Positions 24,072 through 33,170 of a stretch of 64,000 nt of DNA are shown one piece after another; the stretch's first letter is position 1, and each line of letters begins with the position of its first letter. The stretch is from Gimesia sp. (lineage in GTDB: Bacteria; Planctomycetota; Planctomycetia; Planctomycetales; Planctomycetaceae). Location: positions 248,001-312,000 of the forward strand of contig NZ_JAVJSQ010000005.1 of assembly GCF_040219335.1 (NCBI RefSeq). Direction: 5' to 3'. A program made the translations under genes and the position numbers. Below the pieces are notes generated by a model. That model did not search any database. It was not told where the DNA came from and saw only the letters and a program-made list of their open reading frames with translations.

Positions 24072-25610
24072 TCAAAAATCAACCTGTGCACGAAGAGCAA
24101 AGATATCTGCATTCGAATTATTCACGACAGGTCCGTAAACGGCTGGACTGCTGTGAAGGAATGAATGAATATAGTTGAATTGAAATTTTGTGAACTGATT
24201 CAGATACCAGTTCAGGCCCAATGTTAAATCGGTCATTCGACCACCCTGGATTGATTTGTCATTCAAGTCAATATACGACCAGCGTCCTGCAACTTCCCAC
24301 GCGCCACAGCCTCCATCGCGATTGAAGGGATCGAGTGGTTTGACGCGTCCAAAAACACCCCCCTTGCGGTTATAAGCCCGAGATTCTCCCGTCAGGAAAT
24401 AGCCGAAATGAGCGTACGCTCCAGAAAAGTTGTCGACCTCGCCATTTCTCTGTTGCACGATGGAATACAGGACTTCTGATTGTGCATAAAATGATCCAAT
24501 CGCATATGCGAGTTCAGCATCGAACAGGTGATAGTCTTGTGCTGAAATCAACCCCGTGTCTACAAAGGGAGGCACGGCACTCGGAACTCCAACGGGAACA
24601 TTGGATCCGCCCGCCTCTGTCACGAAGACTTCGGGCTGGTTACGGTATTGAATCAGATTATTGGCTGGATTGGCATAACTATAGTCTGCCCCGATATGGA
24701 CCAGCCCGTTTCCATCTCCATTATCAACGAGGAGATGGGTCAGTCGAGTGGCGAGTCCATAACCGCCGCTGTCACCGATATTCCCACCATAAGGGCCCGT
24801 TGGATATCGGAATCCTGAAATGGCGTAGGTTGACCGTTCGTCTTCTGTATTTCCGAAGTACATGGCACCAATCTGTCGGAATGGAAGAAAAGCGAAAGGG
24901 AGTGCACGTTCCAGGAATGTCAGCTCTTTTACACTGGTTAATGCATCCATACCTATCGGTTGACGGTATTGACCGACGCGTACCGTATTTCCCCCCAGGA
25001 CGTCTCGCACTTCCAGCCAGACATCCATGAATGAAGGGCGACCGGGAAAAGCGAAGTCCATTTCAAGCATGTAGCCTATATTTTCCCAGGCATCCCCAGT
25101 CGCAGCCAGACGGGCACGACGAAAATCAGTTCCGTTTTGAACATCTCCCACAGCCTGTATGTTTTTACTGTCCTGGCTGAACCAGACAGCATCTGCCTGG
25201 AAGAAGCCAGTGAGTCTGACTGTTGGGAAATCCTGCGGAGTATTTGAGTCTCCGAACAGGTAGGAAGGCAGATCGGAATCGTATTCATCCGGAGCATCCA
25301 TCATGGGATCCGTTGCGGGCGGGGCGAGATTCTGAACGGTCATGATCTGCTGCGACTTTAACTCATCGATCTGTCGCTGAAGATCTTGAAGCTGAGATGT
25401 GAGGTTTTCGTTTGTTCCCTGTACCTCAGGCAACTCGGCTTGAGTAGGGGAGACAAAAAAAACAAACAGGCCAGCTATCGCGACGATCCATATTGAGAGG
25501 CGACGGAAGATGTGCGTAGGTTGTTTGTCCGCAAAAATTCGCAATGGAAAAGCGGATTCTGTCCCTGAATATTGATTCTTGAGCATAGCTGAGATTCCAA
25601 TAAGGGCCAT
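24072..25610 (-). CDS. OprO/OprP-like outer-membrane porin
   Basis: 512 residues. A hydrophobic signal-like segment ([19 protein letters not shown], about 41-59) follows an unusually long polar N-terminus; an ATG at 25586 would shorten it by eight residues. A short coiled coil ([19 protein letters not shown]) comes next, as in planctomycete and proteobacterial porins that attach to the cell wall. The body consists of amphipathic beta strands with typical motifs [31 protein letters not shown] and a C-terminal strand ending ALRAQVDF. The fold is the phosphate-selective porin type; substrate is not deducible. It is monocistronic with its own terminator. Confidence 0.88.
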   Translation of the reverse strand: MALIGISAMLKNQYSGTESAFPLRIFADKQPTHIFRRLSIWIVAIAGLFVFFVSPTQAELPEVQGTNENLTSQLQDLQRQIDELKSQQIMTVQNLAPPATDPMMDAPDEYDSDLPSYLFGDSNTPQDFPTVRLTGFFQADAVWFSQDSKNIQAVGDVQNGTDFRRARLAATGDAWENIGYMLEMDFAFPGRPSFMDVWLEVRDVLGGNTVRVGQYRQPIGMDALTSVKELTFLERALPFAFLPFRQIGAMYFGNTEDERSTYAISGFRYPTGPYGGNIGDSGGYGLATRLTHLLVDNGDGNGLVHIGADYSYANPANNLIQYRNQPEVFVTEAGGSNVPVGVPSAVPPFVDTGLISAQDYHLFDAELAYAIGSFYAQSEVLYSIVQQRNGEVDNFSGAYAHFGYFLTGESRAYNRKGGVFGRVKPLDPFNRDGGCGAWEVAGRWSYIDLNDKSIQGGRMTDLTLGLNWYLNQFTKFQFNYIHSFLHSSPAVYGPVVNNSNADIFALRAQVDF

Positions 25611-25876
25611 TTGATTGGGGGGGATATTTAGCCGTCTGGCATTAAACAGACCAGTTCAATTTTGATTTGGATTGCGATTTGCATTCCATTGAATTTAAAG
25701 GCGGCAGGATATGTAAACTTTTCCTTTTAAATTGATTTTCCCCTCTAGAGAACCATTTTGTTCCAGCAAAAATTCGATGTAGGAATTTGTTGAAGGAAGG
25801 TATTCTGCAATGTCCTGCAGTGGGCCTGCAATAAGCTGCACATAAATGGACGGATTCAGACGAGGGATGAATTTAA
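25611..25876. other. Upstream region between divergent porin and sensor-kinase genes
   Basis: AT-rich spacer between divergent genes with no credible ORF. Poly-purine and poly-T tracts around 25670-25760 may hold the porin promoter, but I cannot assign hexamers confidently. The kinase promoter follows at 25877. Confidence 0.5.
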
Positions 25877-25905
25877 TTGAGAAAATCTTATAAACTGAAT
25901 ATAAT
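25877..25905 (+). promoter_or_regulatory. Near-consensus sigma-70 promoter of the kinase/regulator operon
   Basis: TTGAGA (25877-25882), 17-base spacer, TATAAT (25900-25905). Spacing is optimal and the -10 perfect. Transcription would begin near 25912, giving a leader of about 145 bases before the sensor-kinase ATG at 26056. Confidence 0.72.
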
Positions 25906-26055
25906 GCCTTATGAGAAAATTGATTGCGTTAACACATCGAGCAGCAAACGATTCCGCCAGCCCTTCCTCGGTGCACCTGTAAGTAAAACTAGTCTTGTTT
26001 CAGTTCTTTCCGGATGTTTTTGTCTGGAAATTTAGCCGGGGCCGGAGTTCAACGG

Positions 26056-27414
26056 ATGTTTCATGTTTACGAAACGCGGGTCAGCCGCGGTTTTCAACTG
26101 GCAATCGGGGGGCTGGCTTTACTGAGCCTTACCGGTCTGGTGGTGACGCTCTGGATTCTGGTCGATTTCCACCACGAGCAGGAAATCGTTGCTAAAATCA
26201 TTCGTCATCTGCCCGACAGCGACCTGGCAGTTGCTCGGGAACTGGCGGGGGAACTGCGATTTCAGTCGCAATTATCGATTCTGTTGTTTCTCAACATTAT
26301 TGTGACCGCAATTGCTCTAGTTCTGTTGGTGCGAGCTTATCTCAACAGTGAGCGATCTCTCCGTGAAGTCAAAGTGATGGCCAGTGACGTTCTGGCTAGT
26401 ATGGATCAGGGTGTATTGACGACGGACCGAGATGAGATCATCACAAGTATCAATCCCCGCGGACGCGAATTATTGAGCCTGGAAGAACCTGTCATTGGTC
26501 GCCCGCTCTCTGATGTGGGGGTCGAACATACGCTCTTATGCGTGATCTGCAGCCATGTGAATGCACATCATTCGCCCGTGCGGGACTGTGATTATACGAT
26601 CAATCGTGATGGTCATGAACAGACTCTCAGGGCGGGTTGTAGTCTGTTGCGGAATGAACGCCAGGAAGAGCTGGGTACTGTGCTCCACGTTCGTGACGTG
26701 ACGGAACGCGCTTTAATGGAACAACGCTTACGTCGCATGGAGCGCTATGCAGGTCTGGGTTCTCTCGCAACCGGGCTGCAGCATGAAATCAAAAATCCAC
26801 TGAGTGCACTATCACTCCATGTGCAACTTCTTGAAGAGGCTCTGGAGTCTCAGAATCGATCAGACGAAATCGATGAAATGCTGGAAGTCATTCAAACCGA
26901 AGTCAAGCGACTGACTTCAGTACTCGAAGGGTTTCGTGATTATGCTTCGATGTCTGAACCAGGACGATCCCGTGTTGATTTAACCGCATTAATCAATAAA
27001 CTGGTCCGCTTCATCAGACCACAGGCTGAGCAGCAGAAAGTGAAAGTAGAGGTGAAGCTGCCGCAGGAAAAGCCTCCAGAGATCATGGCTGATTCCGTTC
27101 ACATCGATCAGGTACTTCTGAATCTGGCACTCAATGCTATACAAGCGATGCCGGGAGGCGGGGTACTGACGATCGGTCTTAATCAGGAGGGGGACTGGTT
27201 GCGAATCAGCATTACCGATACCGGGAAAGGAATCCCTGCCGAACTGCGTGAGCGAATATTTGACCCTTACTTCACGACGCGGCACGAAGGGACCGGCATG
27301 GGACTTGCACTATGTGAGAAGATTGTACGACAACACGATGGAACAATCGATTTCAACACGGGTCCGAGTGGCACCACGTTCTCAGTTTTATTGCCAGCAA
27401 GTGGGACAGCATGA
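26056..27414 (+). CDS. NtrB/ZraS-type membrane sensor histidine kinase
   Basis: 452 residues from the ATG at 26056, which has CCGGAG 8 bases upstream; an ATG at 26014 lacks one. Two membrane helices (about 16-40 and 75-97) flank a short periplasmic loop. A PAS domain follows (about 110-225), with the cysteine/histidine-rich insert LLCVICSHVNAHHSPVRDC. HisKA carries GLQHEIKNPLSAL (His243). HATPase_c has N-box LALNAIQAMPGGG, DTGKGIP and GTGMGLALCEK. It phosphorylates the sigma-54-type regulator encoded next, whose ATG overlaps its stop. The Cys/His cluster could sense metal or redox, as inference. Confidence 0.94.
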   Translation: MFHVYETRVSRGFQLAIGGLALLSLTGLVVTLWILVDFHHEQEIVAKIIRHLPDSDLAVARELAGELRFQSQLSILLFLNIIVTAIALVLLVRAYLNSERSLREVKVMASDVLASMDQGVLTTDRDEIITSINPRGRELLSLEEPVIGRPLSDVGVEHTLLCVICSHVNAHHSPVRDCDYTINRDGHEQTLRAGCSLLRNERQEELGTVLHVRDVTERALMEQRLRRMERYAGLGSLATGLQHEIKNPLSALSLHVQLLEEALESQNRSDEIDEMLEVIQTEVKRLTSVLEGFRDYASMSEPGRSRVDLTALINKLVRFIRPQAEQQKVKVEVKLPQEKPPEIMADSVHIDQVLLNLALNAIQAMPGGGVLTIGLNQEGDWLRISITDTGKGIPAELRERIFDPYFTTRHEGTGMGLALCEKIVRQHDGTIDFNTGPSGTTFSVLLPASGTA

Positions 27415-28772
27415 ATACAGACGGTTTTGGAATTTTAATCATTGATGATGAGCCCAACATTCGCTCCGGGCTTGCCAAGGGGTTAGCGAAAGAGGCGGAT
27501 GTTCTGGAGACAGCCCAGGATGCTGAGGAAGGTCTCGTTAAATTTCGTGAAGGGACTTATCAACTGGTCATCGCCGATGTGCGCTTACCGGGTGAAATGG
27601 ATGGGCTGGAACTGATTGAACAGATCCTCCGCAGCAGTCCCCAGACAACAACCATCGTGATCACCGCCCATGGTACCGTTGAGACGGCAGTCAAATCGAT
27701 GCGGCTGGGGGCATTTGATTTTATTACCAAACCGCTGGATCTCGATTTGATTCGACATCAGGTCCGTAAGGCCCGCGAACACTATCGGTTGCAGATTGAA
27801 AACCGTGAATTGCGTAATCGTCTGGTTAACGCTGGAGAAGTTTCCAATATCATTGGTAACTGTGCGGCCATGCATGATGTGTTCCAGCAGATTCGCCAGG
27901 TGGCGGCCACTGATGCTACGATTCTGATTCAGGGAGAAAGTGGTACTGGAAAAGAGTTGATTGCCAGGGCTGTCCATGATTTGAGTAATCGGAGTAGTGG
28001 CCCATTCGTGGCTGTCAATCTGGGAGCAATGCCGGAAACGCTGCTGGAGAGTGAACTCTTCGGTCATGAAAAAGGATCTTTCAGCGGAGCGACGCGACAG
28101 AAGCCCGGTTGTTTTGAACAGGCACAGGGAGGTTCTCTGTTCCTGGATGAAGTGACAGAAATGCCTGCCAAAAGTCAGGTCGATCTGCTCCGTGTGCTGG
28201 AAACTCAACAATATATGAGAGTTGGAGGAGAAGAGGTTCTCACCAGTGATGCTCGCATCATTTCAGCCACGAACAAAGCCGTCGAGCCCTTGATCGAAGA
28301 TGGAACCTTCCGTGAGGATCTGTTTTATCGCCTGAATGTCATTCCCATTCATATCCCCGCACTGCGTGAGCGTCGCGATGATATTCCTTTGTTGATTGAG
28401 CATTTTCTGACACATTTCTGCCAGCGGCATAATCGACCGTTGAAGACTGTTTCACCAGAGGCCATGCGCATATTCGTAACCGCTCGCTGGCCCGGAAATG
28501 TGCGTCAGTTGCGGAACGTCATCGAAAGATTGGTAGTCACGCTGCCGGCAGATTTGATTGAAGCTCCGGATCTGCCGGTGGAGTTGAGTCCGACTCCTGC
28601 TTCTGATTCCGCGCATGTGAAGACACTGGCAGAGGTGACTGAGGACGCTGAAAAAGAAGCGATTACGACAGCACTCGCAGCCTGCGACTATCATCGTGAA
28701 AAGACGGCCAAGCTGCTGGGGGTCAGTGTGCGTACGCTGCACTACAAAATGAGTCGTTACGGCCTGCATTAA
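27411..28772 (+). CDS. NtrC-family sigma-54-dependent response regulator
   Basis: 453 residues. Receiver domain: IIDDEPN, phospho-acceptor Asp56 in VIADVRLPGE, Lys in TKPLDL. AAA+ sigma-54 interaction domain: Walker A GESGTGKE (about 177), Walker B GGSLFLDEV, sensor RDDIPLL. C-terminal Fis-type helix-turn-helix: EKTAKLLGVSVRTLHYKM. The loop that contacts sigma-54, normally GAFTGA, reads GSFSGA (about 222-227), a conservative but notable change. Its ATG overlaps the kinase stop (ATGA). It should activate sigma-54 promoters when phosphorylated; targets are not evident in the window. Confidence 0.95.
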   Translation: MNTDGFGILIIDDEPNIRSGLAKGLAKEADVLETAQDAEEGLVKFREGTYQLVIADVRLPGEMDGLELIEQILRSSPQTTTIVITAHGTVETAVKSMRLGAFDFITKPLDLDLIRHQVRKAREHYRLQIENRELRNRLVNAGEVSNIIGNCAAMHDVFQQIRQVAATDATILIQGESGTGKELIARAVHDLSNRSSGPFVAVNLGAMPETLLESELFGHEKGSFSGATRQKPGCFEQAQGGSLFLDEVTEMPAKSQVDLLRVLETQQYMRVGGEEVLTSDARIISATNKAVEPLIEDGTFREDLFYRLNVIPIHIPALRERRDDIPLLIEHFLTHFCQRHNRPLKTVSPEAMRIFVTARWPGNVRQLRNVIERLVVTLPADLIEAPDLPVELSPTPASDSAHVKTLAEVTEDAEKEAITTALAACDYHREKTAKLLGVSVRTLHYKMSRYGLH

Positions 28773-28801
28773 GAATGCGTTTATCAACTCCCTTGTTTGA
28801 G

Positions 28802-28826
28802 CTGGATCCCCGTTGGCGGGGGCCAG
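28802..28826. terminator. GC-rich hairpin between convergent genes
   Basis: CTGG-A-TCCCCG, loop TTGG, CGGGGG-CCAG: about 10 pairs with one bulge, located between the regulator stop and the convergent DUF1501 stop. There is no long T-run, so termination efficiency is uncertain. Confidence 0.45.
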
Positions 28827-28839
28827 TCTCTGTCAGCTT

Positions 28840-30306
28840 TCAGGCCAGAATCTCTGTGATAACTCGGGGTTCGTTGCCGACACCTGTGAGGCGTTCTTTG
28901 AGTCCATTGCGTTCGATGAAAAGCTCTTCGTGATTCAGACCAAGCAGGTGCAGCATCGTGGCGTGCCAGTCGGGAACACTGACCCGGTTTTCCACGGCGG
29001 CGAATCCCAGTTCATCGGTTTCACCTAGAATCAGGCCCCGTTTCACACCGCCCCCTGCCATCCAGGTGCAAAGCGCGTTTTTATTATGATCGCGGCCTGA
29101 TTTGCGTGCATCTTTATCGGGGGACAATTGCGCTATCGGGAGCCGACCCATTTCTCCCCCCCACATCACCAGGGTCTCATCCAGCAGTCCGCGCTGCTTG
29201 AGATCCTGTAGAAGTGCTGCAACTGGTTTATCTGTTCTCTGGCAGGCTGATTTCAAGCTGGAGGCAATCGCATTATGTGAGTCCCAGATCTGGCTATTGA
29301 TAAACAGCTGAATAAAACGAACGCCACGTTCAATAAGCCGGCGTGCAATCAGGCAGCGACGTCCGTAAGATTCTGTAACCGGCTGATCAATCCCGTACAT
29401 TCTCTGTGTCTCAGCCGTTTCCTGGGAAAGATCAAGTGCATCGGAGGCGGCAATCTGCATGCGGGCGGCCAGGGCATAGGTTGAAAGTCGTGCTTCGAGT
29501 TGACGCTGGTGTTGATGTCGACGCTGGTGAATCTGGTCCAGACGCGAAATCAGATTCCGTTCCAATTCTGAAACTGCCGGTGGGTGCTCAAATTCCGGTT
29601 TCAGATTCAAGACAGGTGAACCGGTTGCACGAAAACGGGTTCCCTGGTGTTGCGCAGGTAGAAAACCCGCCTGCCAGTTTTCGATTCCGTTAACGGGCAG
29701 TCCCAGTGGATCATCCAGTACAACATAAGCGGGCAGGTTATGGTTCTCACTTCCCAGTCCATAGGAGACCCAGGCACCCAGGGCAGGGTGACCAGTAAAT
29801 TCGCTGCCTGACTGAATTTTGTAAAGTGCCGGCTCATGTGTCAGATTGGTCGTATACATTGAACGAATCATCGTGATATCGTCGACCTGTTTCGCCAGGT
29901 GAGGCATAACATCAGAGACCCACATTCCCGATTCACCGTGCTGGGCGAATTGGAACGGACTCTTCATTAAAGCTCCTGCACGTTCGGGAAATTCGACTTC
30001 GCCTGCGATCTGTTTGAAATGTTCTTTGCCGTGCAGTTTGTCGAGCATCGGTTTCGGGTCAAACAGGTCCATCTGGCTGGGTCCGCCATTCATAAACAGA
30101 TGAATGACAGATTTGGCCCGAGGTCTGTGGTGAGGAACTGATAATGATTGATGTTTTTTCGTTTCAGAAGCTGTAGACTCGGCATACAGGTCCTGCTGCA
30201 GGAGCCAGGTTAACGCAGCGCCCTGAAGTCCCGTTGCGACTTGCTCGAAAAAACTGCGTCTGTTTACATGATTTTCGATCAGGTGTTCCTGTTTCATGTC
30301 TGACAT
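28840..30306 (-). CDS. DUF1501 (sulfatase-like fold) exported protein
   Basis: 488 residues with a Tat-type N-terminus (NRRSFFEQVATGLQGAAL). The DUF1501 signature is clear: AKSVIHLFMNGGPSQMDLFDPKP, then the GxESGMWVSDVMPHLA region, MYGIDQPVTESYGRRCLIARRL and WGGEMGRLPI. The family is metallo-hydrolase-like (alkaline-phosphatase superfamily by fold) but without assigned activity. It lies 36 bases downstream of the cytochrome/DUF1549/DUF1553 gene on the same strand, the usual planctomycete pairing, and is probably exported with it. Confidence 0.92.
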   Translation of the reverse strand: MSDMKQEHLIENHVNRRSFFEQVATGLQGAALTWLLQQDLYAESTASETKKHQSLSVPHHRPRAKSVIHLFMNGGPSQMDLFDPKPMLDKLHGKEHFKQIAGEVEFPERAGALMKSPFQFAQHGESGMWVSDVMPHLAKQVDDITMIRSMYTTNLTHEPALYKIQSGSEFTGHPALGAWVSYGLGSENHNLPAYVVLDDPLGLPVNGIENWQAGFLPAQHQGTRFRATGSPVLNLKPEFEHPPAVSELERNLISRLDQIHQRRHQHQRQLEARLSTYALAARMQIAASDALDLSQETAETQRMYGIDQPVTESYGRRCLIARRLIERGVRFIQLFINSQIWDSHNAIASSLKSACQRTDKPVAALLQDLKQRGLLDETLVMWGGEMGRLPIAQLSPDKDARKSGRDHNKNALCTWMAGGGVKRGLILGETDELGFAAVENRVSVPDWHATMLHLLGLNHEELFIERNGLKERLTGVGNEPRVITEILA

Positions 30307-30342
30307 TCGTTTTCTGAAATATTCAGTATGGGGTTTTCTGAT

Positions 30343-33114
30343 TCAATTGATGTATTGGAATTCAGCCAGATTGAATATCGCGTGACAGTAACTGCTCAAT
30401 GCTTTTTGTATGCTGGTTGAGGAGCTCTGCTTATCTTTCAGTTGAGTATTCCACTTTTCTTCCAGCAACTGAAGCGTTTCCAGTCCGATTCTGGTTTCCT
30501 CAGGATCTGGTTCTCGGCCCAGTGCTCTCAGGTAGATTTGCTGGACCTGTTGCTCCCTGTCGTCACCAACAGTGTTTTGAATATTTCCAGCTAAGTAGAC
30601 CGCAAGCTGGTGGATCATCTCGTTATTCATGAGATGCAATGCCTGAGGAGCCACCAGCGATTCCCCACGCTGAATACAATTCGGTCCCATTTGAGGGAAA
30701 TCAAAGTTTTCCAGTAAGGTGGGGATTTTGGTGCGACGCTGTAAAACGTAGATACTTCTGCGCCATCCAGCTTTACCCCGCCGGGATGTCACCAGACCAT
30801 CGGCGCGTGCCTCAACCGGATCAGCTGGTCCGAACGGGGTTTCGTCCAACTGGCCGCAGATTGCCAGAAGAGAATCACGGAGAACCTCCGCTTCCATTCG
30901 TTTGAGTGGCATTCGGGATAGGAGGCTTCCGTTTGGGTCGAGCCGGGCCGCTTCATCGGAAATGTCAGAAGACTGCCGATAAGTACTGGATGTGACCATC
31001 AGCTTGTGGATGGACTTCATACTCCAGTTCTGTTGAACGAATTCGGTTGCCAGCCAGTCAAGGAGTTCCGGGTGAGTCGGGCGCTCTCCTGCACGGCCAA
31101 AGTTTCCAGGTGTATTGACGATACCCCGTCCAAAATGATGTAGCCAGATTCGATTGACTATCACCCGTGCTGTCAGGGGGTGATCGGGTTGAGTCAGCCA
31201 GCGGGCGAAGAGCAGTCGACGACCGATGGGCTTTCCATCAGGAGATACTTGATCAAATTTAATTGATTCAACCGCACTGGTTAAGACAGCAGGCACACCT
31301 GGTTCGACTGGTCGACCCGGTGTGAGATAGTTTCCTCGTTTATAGATATAGGTGGGCGATGGAGACTCTCGGGACCAGAGGGCGCGAATCCGAGGGGCTG
31401 GCCAGTGTTGATCCTTCAGGGCGGCGATCCGTTTTTTAACTTCTGTAGTTTTCTGTTGATAGTCTGGTTTAGTCGGATCTAACTGGGTAAGTTTTTTTTG
31501 TAGTAGCCCCTGTTGTCGAGACAGCTGGCGTTCGTGTTCCTGATATTTCTGATGTTCTTCCTGGCTGACATGAGACAGGGTACGAGGGCCCTGTGATTTT
31601 AACCAGTCATGTTCATCATACGCCGCCTTGAAAATAGCCGTCAGGCGGTAGTAGTCGCTTTGCGGAATCGGGTCGAATTTATGCGAGTGGCAGCGGGCGC
31701 ATTTGATGGTCAACCCCATGACGGCTGAGCCCAGGATCTGAATTTCATCTGAGATGACTTCAAGTCGATCCGGTACGAAATTGGTGATGTTGGCGAAGGT
31801 TCTGTCGGGAGCTGTACGCAAAAAACCGGTGGCTACCAGGCAGTCATAGACTTCTGGTGTGATATTTCCGGACTGGTAATCGACAAGTTCGTCGCCGGCG
31901 ATCTGTTCCTGCAGGAATCGTGAATAGGGTTTATCTTCATTCAATGCGCGGATCACGTAGTCACGATAGCGATACATGTGAGGACGCAGCTTGTCTTCAT
32001 TTTGCGCCCCTTCCGAATCTGCATAACCGACGACGTCCAACCAGTGTCTGGCCCAGCGCTCACCATAACGGGGGGAGGCCAGCAGGCGGTCAACCAGGTT
32101 TTCATAGGACTGGGGATCATCATCGTTTAAAAACTGGTCGATTTCTCCCGGAGTGGGTGGCAGCCCAGTTAAATCAATCGACAGACGACGGATCAGCGTG
32201 CGTTTGTCTGCTGGAGGAGCTAATGTAAGCCCCTTGTCCTCGAGCTTTTTTATAATGAATGCATCAATGGGATTCTGCACTCGGTGCTGCTGTTTGACAT
32301 GAGGGGGCTCAACTTGAATCGGAGGCTGAAAAGACCAGAATTGGCGATCCTCTTCGCTGACGAGAGTCTCTGATTCCGTCATCGCAGAATCATTAACCTC
32401 GGGGAGCCCCAACTGAATCCACTGGGAGAGTCGCTCCAGCTCATTCGCCTCCATAGGTTTGACACTGACAGAGACCAGTTTCCGCCTGGGAGGCATCTCG
32501 GCGGCTTTAATACGTTGAATCAGCAGACTCGCTTCTGGATTCCCCGAAACGACTACCGGGCCGGATTTGCCTCCCTTCATAATGGACTGCCTGGTCCTCA
32601 GGTCCAGACCCGCCTCCTGGCGGCGGCCACCGTGGCAGGCAACACAGCGGAGATGAAGCAGAGGGATGATATCATGTTGTGTTACCGCTGGTATGGCTTT
32701 GACGGATTCCCTGAAATGGGCTCCTGTCTGAATCCATGCGCGGATTGTCTCGCGCTCTGCTGCGCTGAGACGATCTTTTTCTTCCGGAGGCATTTCATCA
32801 GCCTCGATCATCTGGAATAACAGGCTTTCATCAACAGCGTCTCCTTGCAGGATGCGTCCTGATTCGCTGCCTTTGAGTATCCCCCTGGGAGTGCTGAGAT
32901 CCAGCCCCGCTTTTTTTTCGCTGGGACCATGACAGCGCACGCATTTATTATTCAGAATGGCGCGAACACGGTTTTCGTAGAGGATCGGGGAATCAGGTTC
33001 TGCTGCATGGCAGAGACTGTGAGCACTAACCAGAAACAGCAACATCAATCCTGTTGAGATGGCTGTTGGTCGAGAAGGCATGCAGGATATTTTGATCAGC
33101 GGTAGAGAGGGCAT
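30343..33114 (-). CDS. Planctomycete cytochrome c/DUF1549/DUF1553 (PSCyt1-PSCyt2-PSD1) protein
   Basis: 923 residues from the ATG at 33114, with GGAG 9 bases upstream; a TTG at 33129 is longer. A signal peptide (LMLLFLVSAHSLCHA) is followed by two haem-type modules with CVRCHGP and CVACHGG, each in a PSCyt1-like context. DUF1549 follows (RRLSIDLTGLPPTPGEI; RYGERWARHWLDVVGYADSEG) with a third CxxCH, CARCHSHKFDPIPQ. After a charged coiled coil comes DUF1553 (ARWLTQPDHPLTARVIVNRIW; FPQMGPNCIQRGESLVAPQAL). It is a likely periplasmic or surface redox enzyme on an unknown, perhaps polysaccharide, substrate. It is paired with the DUF1501 gene downstream. Confidence 0.93.
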   Translation of the reverse strand: MPSLPLIKISCMPSRPTAISTGLMLLFLVSAHSLCHAAEPDSPILYENRVRAILNNKCVRCHGPSEKKAGLDLSTPRGILKGSESGRILQGDAVDESLLFQMIEADEMPPEEKDRLSAAERETIRAWIQTGAHFRESVKAIPAVTQHDIIPLLHLRCVACHGGRRQEAGLDLRTRQSIMKGGKSGPVVVSGNPEASLLIQRIKAAEMPPRRKLVSVSVKPMEANELERLSQWIQLGLPEVNDSAMTESETLVSEEDRQFWSFQPPIQVEPPHVKQQHRVQNPIDAFIIKKLEDKGLTLAPPADKRTLIRRLSIDLTGLPPTPGEIDQFLNDDDPQSYENLVDRLLASPRYGERWARHWLDVVGYADSEGAQNEDKLRPHMYRYRDYVIRALNEDKPYSRFLQEQIAGDELVDYQSGNITPEVYDCLVATGFLRTAPDRTFANITNFVPDRLEVISDEIQILGSAVMGLTIKCARCHSHKFDPIPQSDYYRLTAIFKAAYDEHDWLKSQGPRTLSHVSQEEHQKYQEHERQLSRQQGLLQKKLTQLDPTKPDYQQKTTEVKKRIAALKDQHWPAPRIRALWSRESPSPTYIYKRGNYLTPGRPVEPGVPAVLTSAVESIKFDQVSPDGKPIGRRLLFARWLTQPDHPLTARVIVNRIWLHHFGRGIVNTPGNFGRAGERPTHPELLDWLATEFVQQNWSMKSIHKLMVTSSTYRQSSDISDEAARLDPNGSLLSRMPLKRMEAEVLRDSLLAICGQLDETPFGPADPVEARADGLVTSRRGKAGWRRSIYVLQRRTKIPTLLENFDFPQMGPNCIQRGESLVAPQALHLMNNEMIHQLAVYLAGNIQNTVGDDREQQVQQIYLRALGREPDPEETRIGLETLQLLEEKWNTQLKDKQSSSTSIQKALSSYCHAIFNLAEFQYIN

Positions 33115-33170
33115 GTCGAGATGCTCCAAAAATCTATGAACGCTGCTGTAAGACTATAGTGTAGTTTTGC

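Noticed and set aside
24482-25030. 182-codon plus-strand frame
   Set aside because: Antisense to the porin; composition rich in Arg/His with no domain, typical of a shadow frame.
27585-28211. 208-codon minus-strand frame
   Set aside because: Antisense to the well-defined sigma-54 regulator; no recognisable domain.
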